Shown: positions 1 through 8,417 of the stretch, one piece after another
Numbering within the stretch: position 1 is the stretch's first letter
Layout: the number at the start of each line of letters is the position of its first letter
Assembly: GCF_019218295.1 (NCBI RefSeq)
Contig: NZ_JAHUZF010000004.1
Span: 124,001-188,000 of the forward strand
Direction: 5' to 3'
Source: Maritimibacter sp. DP1N21-5
GTDB lineage: Bacteria; Pseudomonadota; Alphaproteobacteria; Rhodobacterales; Rhodobacteraceae
DNA length: 64,000 nt
Notes under the pieces: model-generated
Told to the model about the DNA's origin: nothing
What the model saw: the letters and a program-made list of their open reading frames with translations, nothing else
The model's database searches: none
Translations under genes and position numbers: made by a program

Positions 1-574
1 ATTTCAGGATCTCCTTGCGCCACGGCAGCACGTTGAACATGTCTGCGGACGGAAACGGCGTGTGGTGGAAGAAGCTGATCTTCACGTCCGGGCGCATCTG
101 GCGCAGGTAGCCGGGGACGAGCCAGAGATTGTAGTCGTGGACCCAGACAACGGCCCCCTCGGCGGCCTCGGAGGCGGCAGCCTCGGCAAAGGCCCAGTTC
201 ACTTCGCGGAAGGTCGGCCAGTCGACGGGGTCGTAGTTGTAGCGTTCCTTGAAGCCGTGAAGGATCGGCCAGAACGCCTCTTTCGAAGAAACCTCGTAGA
301 AGCTCTTCACCTGCGCACGGGTCAGCGGCAGCCGCGTCACGGCATATGTCCCATGCGCATCCTCGATCTCGATCCGCCGCTCGAAACCGGGGTTCGAGGT
401 ATCCTGGGCCTCTTTCCAGGCCACCCAGGCGCCCTTCTCGAAGCGTCCGAAAAAGCTCTTCAGTGTCGGCACGATCCCGTTCGGGCTTTTGTTCTCGCGG
501 TATTCGATTGTCCCGTCGACTTCGACTTCCTCATAGGGTTGACGGTGGTAGACGATGACCAGATTGGACGACAT
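1..574 (-). CDS. ggpS: Glucosylglycerol-phosphate synthase, partial (N-terminal 191 residues)
   Basis: GT-B glycosyltransferase of the OtsA/GgpS family (GT20). GgpS transfers glucose from ADP-glucose to sn-glycerol 3-phosphate, the first committed step to the compatible solute glucosylglycerol, in the cytosol. The N-terminus begins MSSNLVIVYHRQPYEEV and continues with SPNGIVPTLKSFF (about residues 30-42), SSKEAFWPILH (96-106), WVHDYNLWLVPGYLRQ (144-159) and FFHHTPFPS (168-176). This block matches my recall of cyanobacterial GgpS more closely than E. coli OtsA. The C-terminal two thirds lie outside the window. The start ATG at 574 directly abuts the stop of the upstream phosphatase gene, so the two are probably translationally coupled. 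A trehalose-6-phosphate synthase role is possible but less likely, because gpsA, which makes the glycerol 3-phosphate acceptor, is in the same operon. Confidence 0.85.
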   Translation of the reverse strand, partial: MSSNLVIVYHRQPYEEVEVDGTIEYRENKSPNGIVPTLKSFFGRFEKGAWVAWKEAQDTSNPGFERRIEIEDAHGTYAVTRLPLTRAQVKSFYEVSSKEAFWPILHGFKERYNYDPVDWPTFREVNWAFAEAAASEAAEGAVVWVHDYNLWLVPGYLRQMRPDVKISFFHHTPFPSADMFNVLPWRKEILK

Positions 575-1363
575 TCAGGCGCCTCCTTTCGGCGGGTTCG
601 GGTGAAGGTCTAGCGCCTCGATGGCCTCCATGATCCCCGACGCCCCGTGACCGGAGGCGAGGTAGACATGGTCCAGAGGCGCGACCTGTTGGATGAGGTC
701 GAGTTCGGAATTTCCCACGGCGACGGCGGGCAAGCCGCAGGCCAGCATGGAAAGGTCGTTGAGCGTATCGCCCGCGACGAGCACGCGCGCTTCGTCCATG
801 CCCAGATGGGCGACGAGCTTGCGGATTGACGGACCTTTGGAAACACCCTTCGGCAGCACGTCGAAGAAGCGGTTGTCCGAAATGAGCCAGTCGAGGCCAA
901 GGTCCTCCACCGTCGTCTTCGCGGCATGGTCGAAGGTGCCGGGGTCGAGGTCGTAGCTCACCCGATACCGGAACGCGGTCGGTTGCAGGCGCAGACCCGG
1001 CGCCGTGTTCAAAGCCTCCCGCACACGTTCACCGCCGTCCGCCCAAAGGGTCGCGATGTCGTGCTCCAGGTCCGGGATCGGCGCGATGGTGCGGCCGCCG
1101 TCGACGGCGGCGATGGTCGTGCCGACGTCACCCACCACGAAGTCGGGCCAGGGCAGCATGCCCGACGCACACATCTCGCCGATGAACATCGGGTCGCGGC
1201 CGGTTACGAAGATGAGGCCCACGCTGTCGCGGTTCGCCTCGATCCAGTCGTAAAGCCGTTTGCGTTCGGTCTCTGCCCCGCCGAGGAAAGTGCCATCGAG
1301 ATCGGTGGCGAGGGTGAACTGGCGCTGTGCGAGCACGGGAAGGGTGTCGGTCATCTGGTTCAT
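575..1363 (-). CDS. HAD-IIB (sucrose-6-phosphate phosphatase-like) phosphatase, probable glucosylglycerol-phosphate phosphatase
   Basis: A 262-residue cytosolic HAD-superfamily phosphatase. Motif I is TDLDGTFLG (about residues 19-27), with nucleophile and acid/base aspartates DxD; motif II is VTGRD; motif III/IV includes the Lys of KGPSIRKL and VAGDTLNDLSML. The IIB cap and overall size resemble the sucrose-phosphatase (S6PP) family. It sits between gpsA (4-bp ATGA overlap at 1360-1363) and ggpS (start codon immediately follows this stop). The inferred job is therefore to dephosphorylate glucosylglycerol-phosphate to glucosylglycerol, the GgpP role. It is not the long cyanobacterial GgpP (StpA) type, so the substrate is inferred from context only. 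A trehalose- or sucrose-phosphate phosphatase would look similar. Confidence 0.8.
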   Translation of the reverse strand: MNQMTDTLPVLAQRQFTLATDLDGTFLGGAETERKRLYDWIEANRDSVGLIFVTGRDPMFIGEMCASGMLPWPDFVVGDVGTTIAAVDGGRTIAPIPDLEHDIATLWADGGERVREALNTAPGLRLQPTAFRYRVSYDLDPGTFDHAAKTTVEDLGLDWLISDNRFFDVLPKGVSKGPSIRKLVAHLGMDEARVLVAGDTLNDLSMLACGLPAVAVGNSELDLIQQVAPLDHVYLASGHGASGIMEAIEALDLHPNPPKGGA

Positions 1364-2475
1364 AGGGCTCTGAATCCTAACGTCGCGGTCGGTGCGGGAT
1401 GATCGAGCAGGATGTCGAGCGCGCGGGGTTCGGCCTCGATCGGCCGGGTCCAGAGCGCGTTGAACGAAGTTTGCAGGTCCGCGCCCTCGTGCAGCACCGC
1501 GTTCACGGTTTCGCAGATCGGCATGGGCACGCGAATGCGACGGGCGAGGTCCACGACGGACCGGGCGTTCACTTCGCCCTCTACCACGACGGGCTTGCCA
1601 TCGAAACAGTCGGCCCGCGCGGTACCTTGGCCAAGCTGCGTGCCCAGCGACATGTTGCGGGACGTGGTGGACGAGCAGGTGAGGGTGAGGTCGCCCGCAC
1701 CCGACAGGCCGGTGACGGTTTCGCGACGGCCACCCAATGCCTCGGCCAGTGTCTTCATCTCGTCGATCCCCCGGGTGATGAGCGCGGCGCGGGTGTTTTC
1801 GGCAAAGCCCGCGCCCGACATCATGCCGCAGGCGATGGCGATGACGTTCTTCACCGCTCCGCCGACCTCGACCCCGATCAGGTCGTCGGAGACATAGGGG
1901 CGAAAGCCGCCGCCGGACATCGACAGCGCGAGGCGAGCGGCGGGGCTGGAGGCCGGGTTCATCCGGTCGCGGTAATGGAAGTTGAAGGCAACTGTCGCGG
2001 CGGTCGGGTGGTCGAGCGCGGTTTCCCGGGCAAAGGTCGGGCCGGAGATCGCGCCGATCGGATGGCCGGGAAGCTCCTCGGCGGCGACCTCGGACAGAAG
2101 CAGACCTGAGCCAAGCTCGATCCCTTTGGCGCAGAGCGCGAGCGGGATACCCGGGGCGATGTTAGGCGCGATGGCGCGACACATGTCGCGCAGCGTAGGC
2201 GACGGGGTGACGATCAGTACGGCCTCGGCCCCGTCGAGCGCCTTCGCTAGATCCGAGGTCGCGTGCATCGGTGGCAGTTCGACGCCGGGGAGGTAATCGG
2301 GATTGGCAAGGGTCCTGTCGATGGTTTCGGCAAGGTCATTGCGTCGCGCCCAGATCGTCACCGACCGGCCGGCGCGGCCCGCGACGCTGGCCAGGGCGGT
2401 GCCCCAGGACCCGCCGCCGATCACGGCAATGCGGGAATAGGGCAGGGTGGACGTTCCCGTCACACTGTCTTTCAT
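1360..2475 (-). CDS. gpsA: NAD(P)-dependent glycerol-3-phosphate dehydrogenase
   Basis: Reduces dihydroxyacetone phosphate to sn-glycerol 3-phosphate. The Rossmann motif IAVIGGGSWGTALAS lies near residues 16-30, and further family motifs are LCAKGIE, ISGPTFARE, GGAVKNVIAIACG, GLSGAGDLTLTC and VVEGEVNARSV. ATG 2475 was chosen because the predicted sequence upstream of it is low-complexity Arg/Ala/Ser-rich and unlike the family; a start at 2568 cannot be excluded. At 371 residues it is longer than the usual 330-340, with a short insert after the PTFARE motif. It is the first gene of the gpsA-phosphatase-ggpS operon and makes the acceptor substrate of GgpS, so it is probably a dedicated osmolyte copy in addition to a housekeeping gpsA elsewhere. 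An ECF-type promoter motif lies 197 bp upstream. Confidence 0.9.
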   Translation of the reverse strand: MKDSVTGTSTLPYSRIAVIGGGSWGTALASVAGRAGRSVTIWARRNDLAETIDRTLANPDYLPGVELPPMHATSDLAKALDGAEAVLIVTPSPTLRDMCRAIAPNIAPGIPLALCAKGIELGSGLLLSEVAAEELPGHPIGAISGPTFARETALDHPTAATVAFNFHYRDRMNPASSPAARLALSMSGGGFRPYVSDDLIGVEVGGAVKNVIAIACGMMSGAGFAENTRAALITRGIDEMKTLAEALGGRRETVTGLSGAGDLTLTCSSTTSRNMSLGTQLGQGTARADCFDGKPVVVEGEVNARSVVDLARRIRVPMPICETVNAVLHEGADLQTSFNALWTRPIEAEPRALDILLDHPAPTATLGFRAL

Positions 2476-2838
2476 CTGGGCCAAAGCCCCTCTGGATTGT
2501 CGTGACTCAGCCGGTGACGGGCGGGCCGACCGAGGGGACGCGGGCACTATGGCTCGCGCGTCCGCCATCCCTGCCGCGCCCCCTCCGATCCGCCCGGAGG
2601 AGCATGAAAACCATGAAGCGCGGCCAATGAGCGTGAGACAAACGTAATCCCTGCCTGTCCCATGTCCAGTGAACGCTGCATCGCAGCGTATGGTTCCGGG
2701 TGGACAGTAGGGGATTTCCGCGAAGGGATGGATTTGCCGACGGGTTGCACAAAAAACAGGCAAACGCGAGATGCGCTCCCGTCTTGCAAACCCTTTGGAA
2801 GCTTCGCAGGGTCATTCGGAAAACGCGGAGGAAACGCC
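2476..2838. other. 363-bp divergent intergenic region between gpsA and the ABM gene
   Basis: No convincing gene is present. It holds the minus-strand GGAAC-N17-CGTT promoter motif (2672-2697), a small hairpin CGCTGC-ATC-GCAGCG at 2674-2688 that falls inside the promoter spacer, and the GGAGG ribosome binding site of the plus-strand ABM gene at about 2827-2832. The proximal part, about 2476-2600, is very GC-rich and would form a roughly 190-nt leader for gpsA if the promoter call is right. Confidence 0.5.
2672..2697 (-). promoter_or_regulatory. ECF (EcfG-type) promoter of the gpsA-ggpS operon
   Basis: Read on the minus strand this is GGAAC (2697-2693), a 17-bp spacer, and CGTT (2675-2672), an exact match to the GGAAC-N16/17-CGTT consensus known for the alphaproteobacterial general-stress sigma factor EcfG. 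Transcription would start near 2665 and enter gpsA. Two further exact copies, at 25981-26006 and 29474-29499, strengthen the call. No transcription data were available. Confidence 0.6.
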
Positions 2839-3126
2839 ATGCATGGGCTGATCGGAAAATTCATTGCCAAGGAGGGCGAGGGCGCGGCACTCGCGGCGAT
2901 CCTGTCTGAAAACGCGGGCGGGATGATGCCCGGGTGCAGGTCCTATATCGTGGCGCAGGACGCCACCGAACCCGATCATATCTGGGTCACGGAAGTCTGG
3001 GACAGTGCCGAGGCGCACAGGGCGTCGCTGGGTCTGCCGTCGGTGCAGGACGCCATCGCGCGGGCGCGTCCGATCATCGCGGGGATGGAACGGCTGGCCG
3101 AAACCGCGCCCGTGGGCGGGATCTGA
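2839..3126 (+). CDS. Antibiotic biosynthesis monooxygenase (ABM)-domain protein
   Basis: A 95-residue single-domain protein of the dimeric alpha/beta barrel ABM fold. It begins MHGLIGKFIAKEGEGAAL and has the typical core around RSYIVAQDATEPDHIWVTEVWDSAEAHRASL, followed by a C-terminal helix. Such proteins act as small cofactor-free monooxygenases or heme/quinone-handling proteins; the substrate here is unknown. The start at 2839 is preceded by a good GGAGG site, while the longer open frame upstream is non-family sequence. The galM start lies only 3 bp after its stop, so the two are probably cotranscribed. Confidence 0.75.
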   Translation: MHGLIGKFIAKEGEGAALAAILSENAGGMMPGCRSYIVAQDATEPDHIWVTEVWDSAEAHRASLGLPSVQDAIARARPIIAGMERLAETAPVGGI

Positions 3127-3129
3127 CGC

Positions 3130-4119
3130 GTGGCGAAGGTCGACACTTTCGGCATCCTGCCGGACGGCACGCCGGTCGAGAGGGTCACGTTGACCGGCGG
3201 CGGGCTGACCGCGCGTGTGCTGACCTATGGCGCCGTGCTGCAGGACCTGCGGCTTGACGGCATAGATCATCCGCTCGTGCTCGGGGCGGAGGAACTCTTG
3301 CCTTACCTCGGGTCGATGACGTGGTTCGGGGCGCTCGTCGGGCGCTTCGCCAACCGGATCGCAGAAGGTCGGCTGGTGATCGACGGGGTGGTGCATCACC
3401 TCGACCGCAATGAAGGCGGGGTGACCTGCATTCATGGCGGGACAAAAGGCACGGGCCAGCAGGTCTGGACCATAGACACGGCGACCGAGGACCGGCTGGT
3501 GCTTGTCCTTGAGGAACCAGGCGGGCACATGGGGTTCCCGGGCGCGCTGTCCATCAGGCTGGAGATTGCGCTGGCCGGCGACGGTGCCCTGTCCTTCGAC
3601 ATGACGGCCAGGACCGATGCGCCGACAGCGGTGAGCCTTGCGCATCACAGCTATTTCAACCTCGACGACGGGGCGGACATTCTGGGCCATCACCTCTGGA
3701 TCGACGCAGACAGCTTCGTCCCGACGGATCGGCACGGCATCCCGACCGGGCTAACGCCGGTCCGGGCGACACCCTTTGATTTCACCACGGAACGCGCCGT
3801 CGCGCCCGGGGGGATCGATCACAATTTTTGTCTGTCCGATGGCGACAGGCCACTGCATGATGTGGCGCGGCTGACCGGCACGAACGGCCTATCCCTGAGC
3901 GTCGCAACCACCGCACCGGGGCTGCAGGTCTATGACGGGGGCCATATTGCGGATCTGCCCGGCCTTGGTGGTCGGCTCTACGGTCCCCACGCGGGCATCG
4001 CGCTCGAAACGCAGGTCTGGCCGGATGCGCCGAACCAGCCGGGTTTTCCCAAGTGGCGTCTCGACCCCGGCGAGACCTATCGTCACAAAGTGGTCTACCA
4101 CTTCCAAACCCCTCGTTGA
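3130..4119 (+). CDS. galM: Aldose 1-epimerase (mutarotase)
   Basis: A 329-residue cytosolic GalM-family enzyme that interconverts alpha and beta anomers of aldohexoses and pentoses. Family motifs are GALVGRFANRIAEG (about residues 74-87), CIHGG (about 104-108), the catalytic His region SLAHHSYFNL (about 172-181), GIDHNFCL, and the C-terminal catalytic Glu region GIALETQVWPDAPNQPGFP. The start is GTG. It follows the ABM gene by 3 bp and precedes xylB, which supports a role in pentose (xylose/arabinose) use. xylB has its own promoter, so galM is probably not the sole route of xylB transcription. Confidence 0.92.
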   Translation: MAKVDTFGILPDGTPVERVTLTGGGLTARVLTYGAVLQDLRLDGIDHPLVLGAEELLPYLGSMTWFGALVGRFANRIAEGRLVIDGVVHHLDRNEGGVTCIHGGTKGTGQQVWTIDTATEDRLVLVLEEPGGHMGFPGALSIRLEIALAGDGALSFDMTARTDAPTAVSLAHHSYFNLDDGADILGHHLWIDADSFVPTDRHGIPTGLTPVRATPFDFTTERAVAPGGIDHNFCLSDGDRPLHDVARLTGTNGLSLSVATTAPGLQVYDGGHIADLPGLGGRLYGPHAGIALETQVWPDAPNQPGFPKWRLDPGETYRHKVVYHFQTPR

Positions 4120-4147
4120 CAGAACTGCCCCGGGTGCAACGCACGCG

Positions 4148-4176
4148 TTGACTCAATCTGTTAGCGCTAATATTTT
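4148..4176 (+). promoter_or_regulatory. Sigma-70 promoter of xylB with a LacI-type operator in the spacer
   Basis: TTGACT (4148-4153) and TATTTT (4171-4176) are separated by exactly 17 bp. The spacer carries the perfect palindrome TTAGCGCTAA (4161-4170), extended to TGTTAGCGCTAATA (4159-4172), the classic half-site pair of LacI/GalR-family repressors. A repressor bound there would occlude RNA polymerase. The predicted start near 4183 leaves a leader of about 40 nt before xylB. The repressor gene is not in this window. Confidence 0.7.
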
Positions 4177-4223
4177 GACGCGTGAAATAAATGCTCCGCG
4201 CAGACGGGGCGAAGGGAGGATGG

Positions 4224-5687
4224 ATGTATCTGGGTCTCGATCTGGGAACCTCGGGGTTGCGCGCGATCTTGACGGATGGAGAGGGCGCCGTCCTCGGCGT
4301 GGCCGAGGCGCATTATCCGAATCCCCATCCCCATCGCGGCTGGTCCGAACAGGACCCGGCCGATTGGATCAGCGCCTGCGAGACCTGCGTGGCTGAACTG
4401 CGTGCGGCACACGGGGCCGCCTTTGCGGCTCTGCGCGGAATCGGTCTTTCGGGGCAGATGCACGGGGCGACGCTCATCGATGCCCAAGACCGCGTGCTGC
4501 GCCCCGCGATCCTGTGGAACGACACCCGCTCGGCGGCGGAGGCAGCGGCCTTCGACGCCGATCCGATGCTGCGCGAGGTGTCGGCAAACATCGTTTTCCC
4601 CGGCTTCACCGCGCCCAAGCTCGCTTGGGTGGCAAAACACGAGCCGGAGGTCTTCGCGCAGGTCGCCAAGGTGCTCTTGCCCAAGGATTACCTGCGGCTC
4701 TGGCTCACCGGCGAATACGTCTCGGACATGTCCGACGCCGCCGGGACCACCTGGCTCGACGTGGGCAAGCGGGATTGGTCGCAGGCGGCGCTCGACGCCA
4801 CGGGAATGCGGCGCGACCAGATGCCGGAGCTTGTGGAAGGCTCGGCACCGGGCGGGATGCTGCGGACGGCGCTCGCGTCCGACTGGGGCGTGCAAGGCTC
4901 GGTCGTCGTGGCCGGCGGCGGCGGCGACAATGCCGCGGCGGCCTGTGGCGCGGGGTGCTTTGCCGAAGGCATGGGCTTCGTGTCTCTTGGTACGTCCGGA
5001 GTGCTCCTCGCGGCACGGGACAGTTTCGCGCCGGCCCCGGAAAGCGCGGTGCATACCTTCTGTCACGCCGTGCCGGATCGCTGGTATCAGATGGGCGTGA
5101 TCCTCTCGGCCACCGACAGCCTGAACTGGCTCGCGCGCGCGGTGAATTCGGAGCCGGGCAAGCTGGCCCAAGCGCTCCCGGATCGTGCCAGCGGCCCCGG
5201 CGACCTCCTCTTCCTGCCCTATCTCTCGGGCGAGCGGACACCGCATAACTCGGCCAAGCTGCGCGGGGCCTTTGTGGGTCTCGACGTGGCGCAAGGCTCC
5301 GAGGCGTTGACACAGGCGGTCATGGAAGGCGTGGCCTACGCTCTGCGCGACAGCTGGGAAGCACTGAAGTCTACCGGGGCGACGCTCGACAGCGTGCTCG
5401 CCGTCGGCGGCGGGGCGCGGTCGCGTTTGTGGCTCGAAACCATTGCCTCGACGCTGAACCTGCCCCTGTCGCTGCCAGCGAGCGGCGAGTTTGGTGCGGC
5501 GCTGGGCGCGGCGCGGCTGGCGATATGCGCAGACACCAGGGCAGATCCGGCAGATGTCATGACCGCGCCCGAGGTGGCCGAGGTGATCGAACCGGACAGG
5601 GACCATGTGGCCGCCTACGAGGCCGGATATCAACGGTATGCGGCGCTTTATCCGGCGCTCGCGGCGGATGCGGAGCGCGCGGCATGA
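4224..5687 (+). CDS. xylB: Xylulokinase
   Basis: FGGY-family carbohydrate kinase of 487 residues that phosphorylates D-xylulose to D-xylulose 5-phosphate for the pentose phosphate pathway. Motifs: N-terminal MYLGLDLGTSGLRAIL (ATP-binding lobe), GLSGQMHGATL (about residues 84-94, xylulokinase substrate loop), ILWNDTRSAAEA, DAAGTTWLDV, the FGGY signature region SGERTPHN and the C-terminal ATP motif LAVGGGARSRLWLE. ATG 4224 is preceded by GGGAGG and gives the family-typical N-terminus; a longer frame from 4191 is less likely. It is controlled by a LacI-type operator. Its stop overlaps the next start by ATGA. Confidence 0.95.
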   Translation: MYLGLDLGTSGLRAILTDGEGAVLGVAEAHYPNPHPHRGWSEQDPADWISACETCVAELRAAHGAAFAALRGIGLSGQMHGATLIDAQDRVLRPAILWNDTRSAAEAAAFDADPMLREVSANIVFPGFTAPKLAWVAKHEPEVFAQVAKVLLPKDYLRLWLTGEYVSDMSDAAGTTWLDVGKRDWSQAALDATGMRRDQMPELVEGSAPGGMLRTALASDWGVQGSVVVAGGGGDNAAAACGAGCFAEGMGFVSLGTSGVLLAARDSFAPAPESAVHTFCHAVPDRWYQMGVILSATDSLNWLARAVNSEPGKLAQALPDRASGPGDLLFLPYLSGERTPHNSAKLRGAFVGLDVAQGSEALTQAVMEGVAYALRDSWEALKSTGATLDSVLAVGGGARSRLWLETIASTLNLPLSLPASGEFGAALGAARLAICADTRADPADVMTAPEVAEVIEPDRDHVAAYEAGYQRYAALYPALAADAERAA

Positions 5688-6991
5688 CACGGGCCTGGAT
5701 CGGCGTACTTTTCCTTCCGGTAGCGGCAAGCGCGGCGGAGGACACGCCGTTCCGCCCGGACCTTGGCCCCGAGCCGGTCTTTGCGACAACCGAGATGGCC
5801 CGGGTCGAGCTGGGGCACCTCCTGTTCTACGACCCGATCCTGTCGGGCAACCGCAACATCGCCTGCTCCACCTGTCACCACCCGACCCTCGGCACCGCCG
5901 ACGGTGTGTCGCTTTCCATCGGCGAGGGCGGGCACATGATGGGGCCGGAACGACACATGACCGCCGACAACCGCCCCGAGCAGCGCATTCCGCGCAATGC
6001 GCCGGGGCTGTGGAACCTTGGCGCCGAAGAGTTCACCGTGATGTTCCATGACGGGCGGCTCGAAGCCGATTCGAACGAGCCCAACGGCATTCGCACGCCG
6101 CTGGGCGCCGAGATGGTCGAGGGGTTCGACAGCATCCTGTCGGCCCAGTCCATGTTCCCCGTGCTCTCGGGTGACGAGATGGCCGGACATTACTCCGAGA
6201 ACGAGGTGAGCGAGGCCGTGCGCCTTGGCTTCCTCGCATCTGAGGGCGGGGCCTGGGACCGACTGGCCGCACGGGTGGCGGCAATCACTGAATATGCCGA
6301 AGCCTTCGACGCCATCGCGCCGGGTCAGCCGATCACCTTTCCCGAGATTTCCAATGTCGTGGCGGATTTCATCCGGTTCGAATGGCGCGCGACCGACTCG
6401 CTCTTCGACCGGATGATGCGGGGAGAGACCACACTGCCGCCCGAGGCGCAGCGAGGCATGGAGCTTTTCTATGGCGAGGCGGGCTGCGCCTCCTGCCATT
6501 CAGGCTGGCTTCAGACCGACCACGACTTCCACGCCATCGGCATGCCGCAGTTCGGGCCGGGCAAGGCGGCGCGCTTCGAGAACCACAAACGCGACGAAGG
6601 CCGGATGCGGGTGACGGGCGATCCGGCGGATGCCTATGCCTTCCGCACGCCCTCACTTCGGAACGTGACTCTGACCGCGCCCTACGGGCACAACGGGGCT
6701 TATCCCACGCTCGAAGGTGTGATTCGCCAACACCTTGATCCGACGGCGGCGCTGAGGGCCTATGTGCTGGAAACAGCTGCCCTCCCGGCCTTCGACGGTG
6801 CCAACGATACATTCGTCATCGCGAACCCGGACGAGGTCGAGCTAATCGCCGCGGCGAACGACCTGCCGGTGCATCCGCTCCCGGACGAGGACGTGGCTGC
6901 GCTTGTCGCTTTCCTCGAAACCCTCACCGACAAGGCCGAGCGTCTGGGTGTGCCCGACAGTGTGCCGTCGGGACTGCCGGTAGATCGCTAG
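5684..6991 (+). CDS. Di-heme cytochrome c peroxidase (MauG/CcpA family)
   Basis: A periplasmic protein of 435 residues with a short signal peptide (MTRAWIGVLFLPVAASAAED) and two CxxCH heme motifs, CSTCHH at about 61-66 and CASCHS at about 268-273, the layout of bacterial di-heme peroxidases, which reduce H2O2 using a cytochrome c or cupredoxin. It is somewhat longer than classic CcpA (about 330), with an extended middle segment. RTPSLRNVTLTAPYGHNG (about 324-341) is the conserved peroxidase segment, and a Met/Tyr heme ligand cannot be assigned by eye. It overlaps xylB by 4 bp (ATGA), an unexpected partner for a sugar kinase. A MauG-like modifying role is an alternative to H2O2 detoxification. 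Confidence 0.88.
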   Translation: MTRAWIGVLFLPVAASAAEDTPFRPDLGPEPVFATTEMARVELGHLLFYDPILSGNRNIACSTCHHPTLGTADGVSLSIGEGGHMMGPERHMTADNRPEQRIPRNAPGLWNLGAEEFTVMFHDGRLEADSNEPNGIRTPLGAEMVEGFDSILSAQSMFPVLSGDEMAGHYSENEVSEAVRLGFLASEGGAWDRLAARVAAITEYAEAFDAIAPGQPITFPEISNVVADFIRFEWRATDSLFDRMMRGETTLPPEAQRGMELFYGEAGCASCHSGWLQTDHDFHAIGMPQFGPGKAARFENHKRDEGRMRVTGDPADAYAFRTPSLRNVTLTAPYGHNGAYPTLEGVIRQHLDPTAALRAYVLETAALPAFDGANDTFVIANPDEVELIAAANDLPVHPLPDEDVAALVAFLETLTDKAERLGVPDSVPSGLPVDR

Positions 6992-6994
6992 GGA

Positions 6995-8395
6995 CTAGCC
7001 CAGCCGTTCTCGCCACGCGGCGATCTGTTCGCGCACCCGCACGGGGGAGGTGCCGCCATAGCTCATCCGCGACGCGACCGAGGCATCGACGGTCAGCACG
7101 TCATAGACGCCCCCGGTGATGTCCGCATGGACGGATTGCATATCGGCGAGCGACAGGTCGGGCAGGTCGCAGCCCTGTTTCTCGGCCATGGCGACCAGCG
7201 AGCCGGTGACGTGATGGGCGTCCCGGAACGGCAGGCCCAGCTCGCGCACGAGCCAGTCGGCAAGGTCGGTGGCGGTGGAAAAGCCCGACGAGGCGGCGGC
7301 GGCGAGCGAATCTTTGTTCGCGGTCAGGTCGGTGACCATCCCGGTCATGGCGGCCAGCGACAGCATCAGGTTGTCGGCGGCGTCAAAGACCTGTTCCTTG
7401 TCTTCCTGCATGTCCTTGGAATAGGCGAGCGGCAGGCCCTTCATGATCGTGAACAGCGCCACCATCGACCCCATGATCCGCCCGATCTTGGCGCGGATCA
7501 GCTCGGCCGCATCGGGGTTCTTCTTCTGCGGCATGATCGACGAACCCGTCGAGAAGCGGTCCGACAGGGTGACGAAGCGGAACTGGGCCGAGGACCAGAT
7601 CACCAGCTCTTCGGCAAAGCGGCTGAGGTGCAGCGCGCAGATCGTGGCGTTCGAGAGAAATTCCAGCGCATGGTCGCGGTCCGACACCGCGTCGAGGCTA
7701 TTGGCCATGGGCCGGTCGAACCCCAGCGCCTGCGCTGTCATGTGGCGGTCGGTCGGGAACCCGGTGCCCGCGAGCGCGGCAGCGCCAAGGGGCGACTCGT
7801 TCATTCGCACTCGCGCGTCCTGAAACCGCGACTTGTCGCGCGCGAACATCTCGACATAGGCCATCATGTGATGGCCCCAAGTGACCGGCTGCGCGGTCTG
7901 GAGGTGCGTGAACCCAGGCATGACCCAATCCGCGCCCGCCTCGGCCTGATCAAGGAAGGCCCGGATGAGCGCGTCGAGCCCTTCGATCGCCGCGTCCACC
8001 TGATCGCGGACCCAGAGACGGAAGTCGGTCGCGACCTGATCGTTGCGCGACCGCGCGGTGTGCAGACGGCCCGCAGGTTCGCCGATGATCTCCTTCAACC
8101 GCGCCTCCACGTTCATGTGGATGTCTTCGAGCGCGGTGGAATACTGAAACGTCCCGGTCTCGATCTCTGACAGAACCGTGAGAAGCCCTTCCCGGATCGC
8201 TTCCGCATCCTTATCAGAGATGATGCCCTGTGCCGCGAGCATCGCCGCATGGGCGCGCGAGCCGGTGATGTCCTGCCGGGCCATGCGCTTGTCGAACCCG
8301 ATGGAGGCATTGATTGCCTCCATGATCGCATCGGGACCCGCGGCAAAGCGCCCGCCCCACATGGTATTCGCCGAATTTTTGGTGTCGTTTGTCAT
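6995..8395 (-). CDS. argH: Argininosuccinate lyase
   Basis: The last enzyme of arginine synthesis, splitting argininosuccinate into arginine and fumarate; cytosolic homotetramer of the fumarase/aspartase superfamily. At 466 residues it has normal family length. Motifs: WGGRF near the N-terminus, [43 protein letters not shown], and the superfamily signature [12 protein letters not shown] (about 284-295). It faces the preceding peroxidase gene tail-to-tail (3 bp apart) and diverges from tlpA with only 22 bp between the two start codons, so each promoter must overlap the other gene. Confidence 0.97.
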   Translation of the reverse strand: MTNDTKNSANTMWGGRFAAGPDAIMEAINASIGFDKRMARQDITGSRAHAAMLAAQGIISDKDAEAIREGLLTVLSEIETGTFQYSTALEDIHMNVEARLKEIIGEPAGRLHTARSRNDQVATDFRLWVRDQVDAAIEGLDALIRAFLDQAEAGADWVMPGFTHLQTAQPVTWGHHMMAYVEMFARDKSRFQDARVRMNESPLGAAALAGTGFPTDRHMTAQALGFDRPMANSLDAVSDRDHALEFLSNATICALHLSRFAEELVIWSSAQFRFVTLSDRFSTGSSIMPQKKNPDAAELIRAKIGRIMGSMVALFTIMKGLPLAYSKDMQEDKEQVFDAADNLMLSLAAMTGMVTDLTANKDSLAAAASSGFSTATDLADWLVRELGLPFRDAHHVTGSLVAMAEKQGCDLPDLSLADMQSVHADITGGVYDVLTVDASVASRMSYGGTSPVRVREQIAAWRERLG

Positions 8396-8417
8396 GGCAC
8401 GGACCTGGGAGAACTGG

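Noticed and set aside
2674..2688. Hairpin upstream of gpsA as a regulatory RNA element
   Set aside because: It falls in the spacer of the proposed ECF promoter, so it is not in the transcript.
4167..5789. 540-residue minus-strand ORF opposite xylB
   Set aside because: Shadow of xylB; Arg/His/Pro-rich composition typical of antisense frames in GC-rich DNA.
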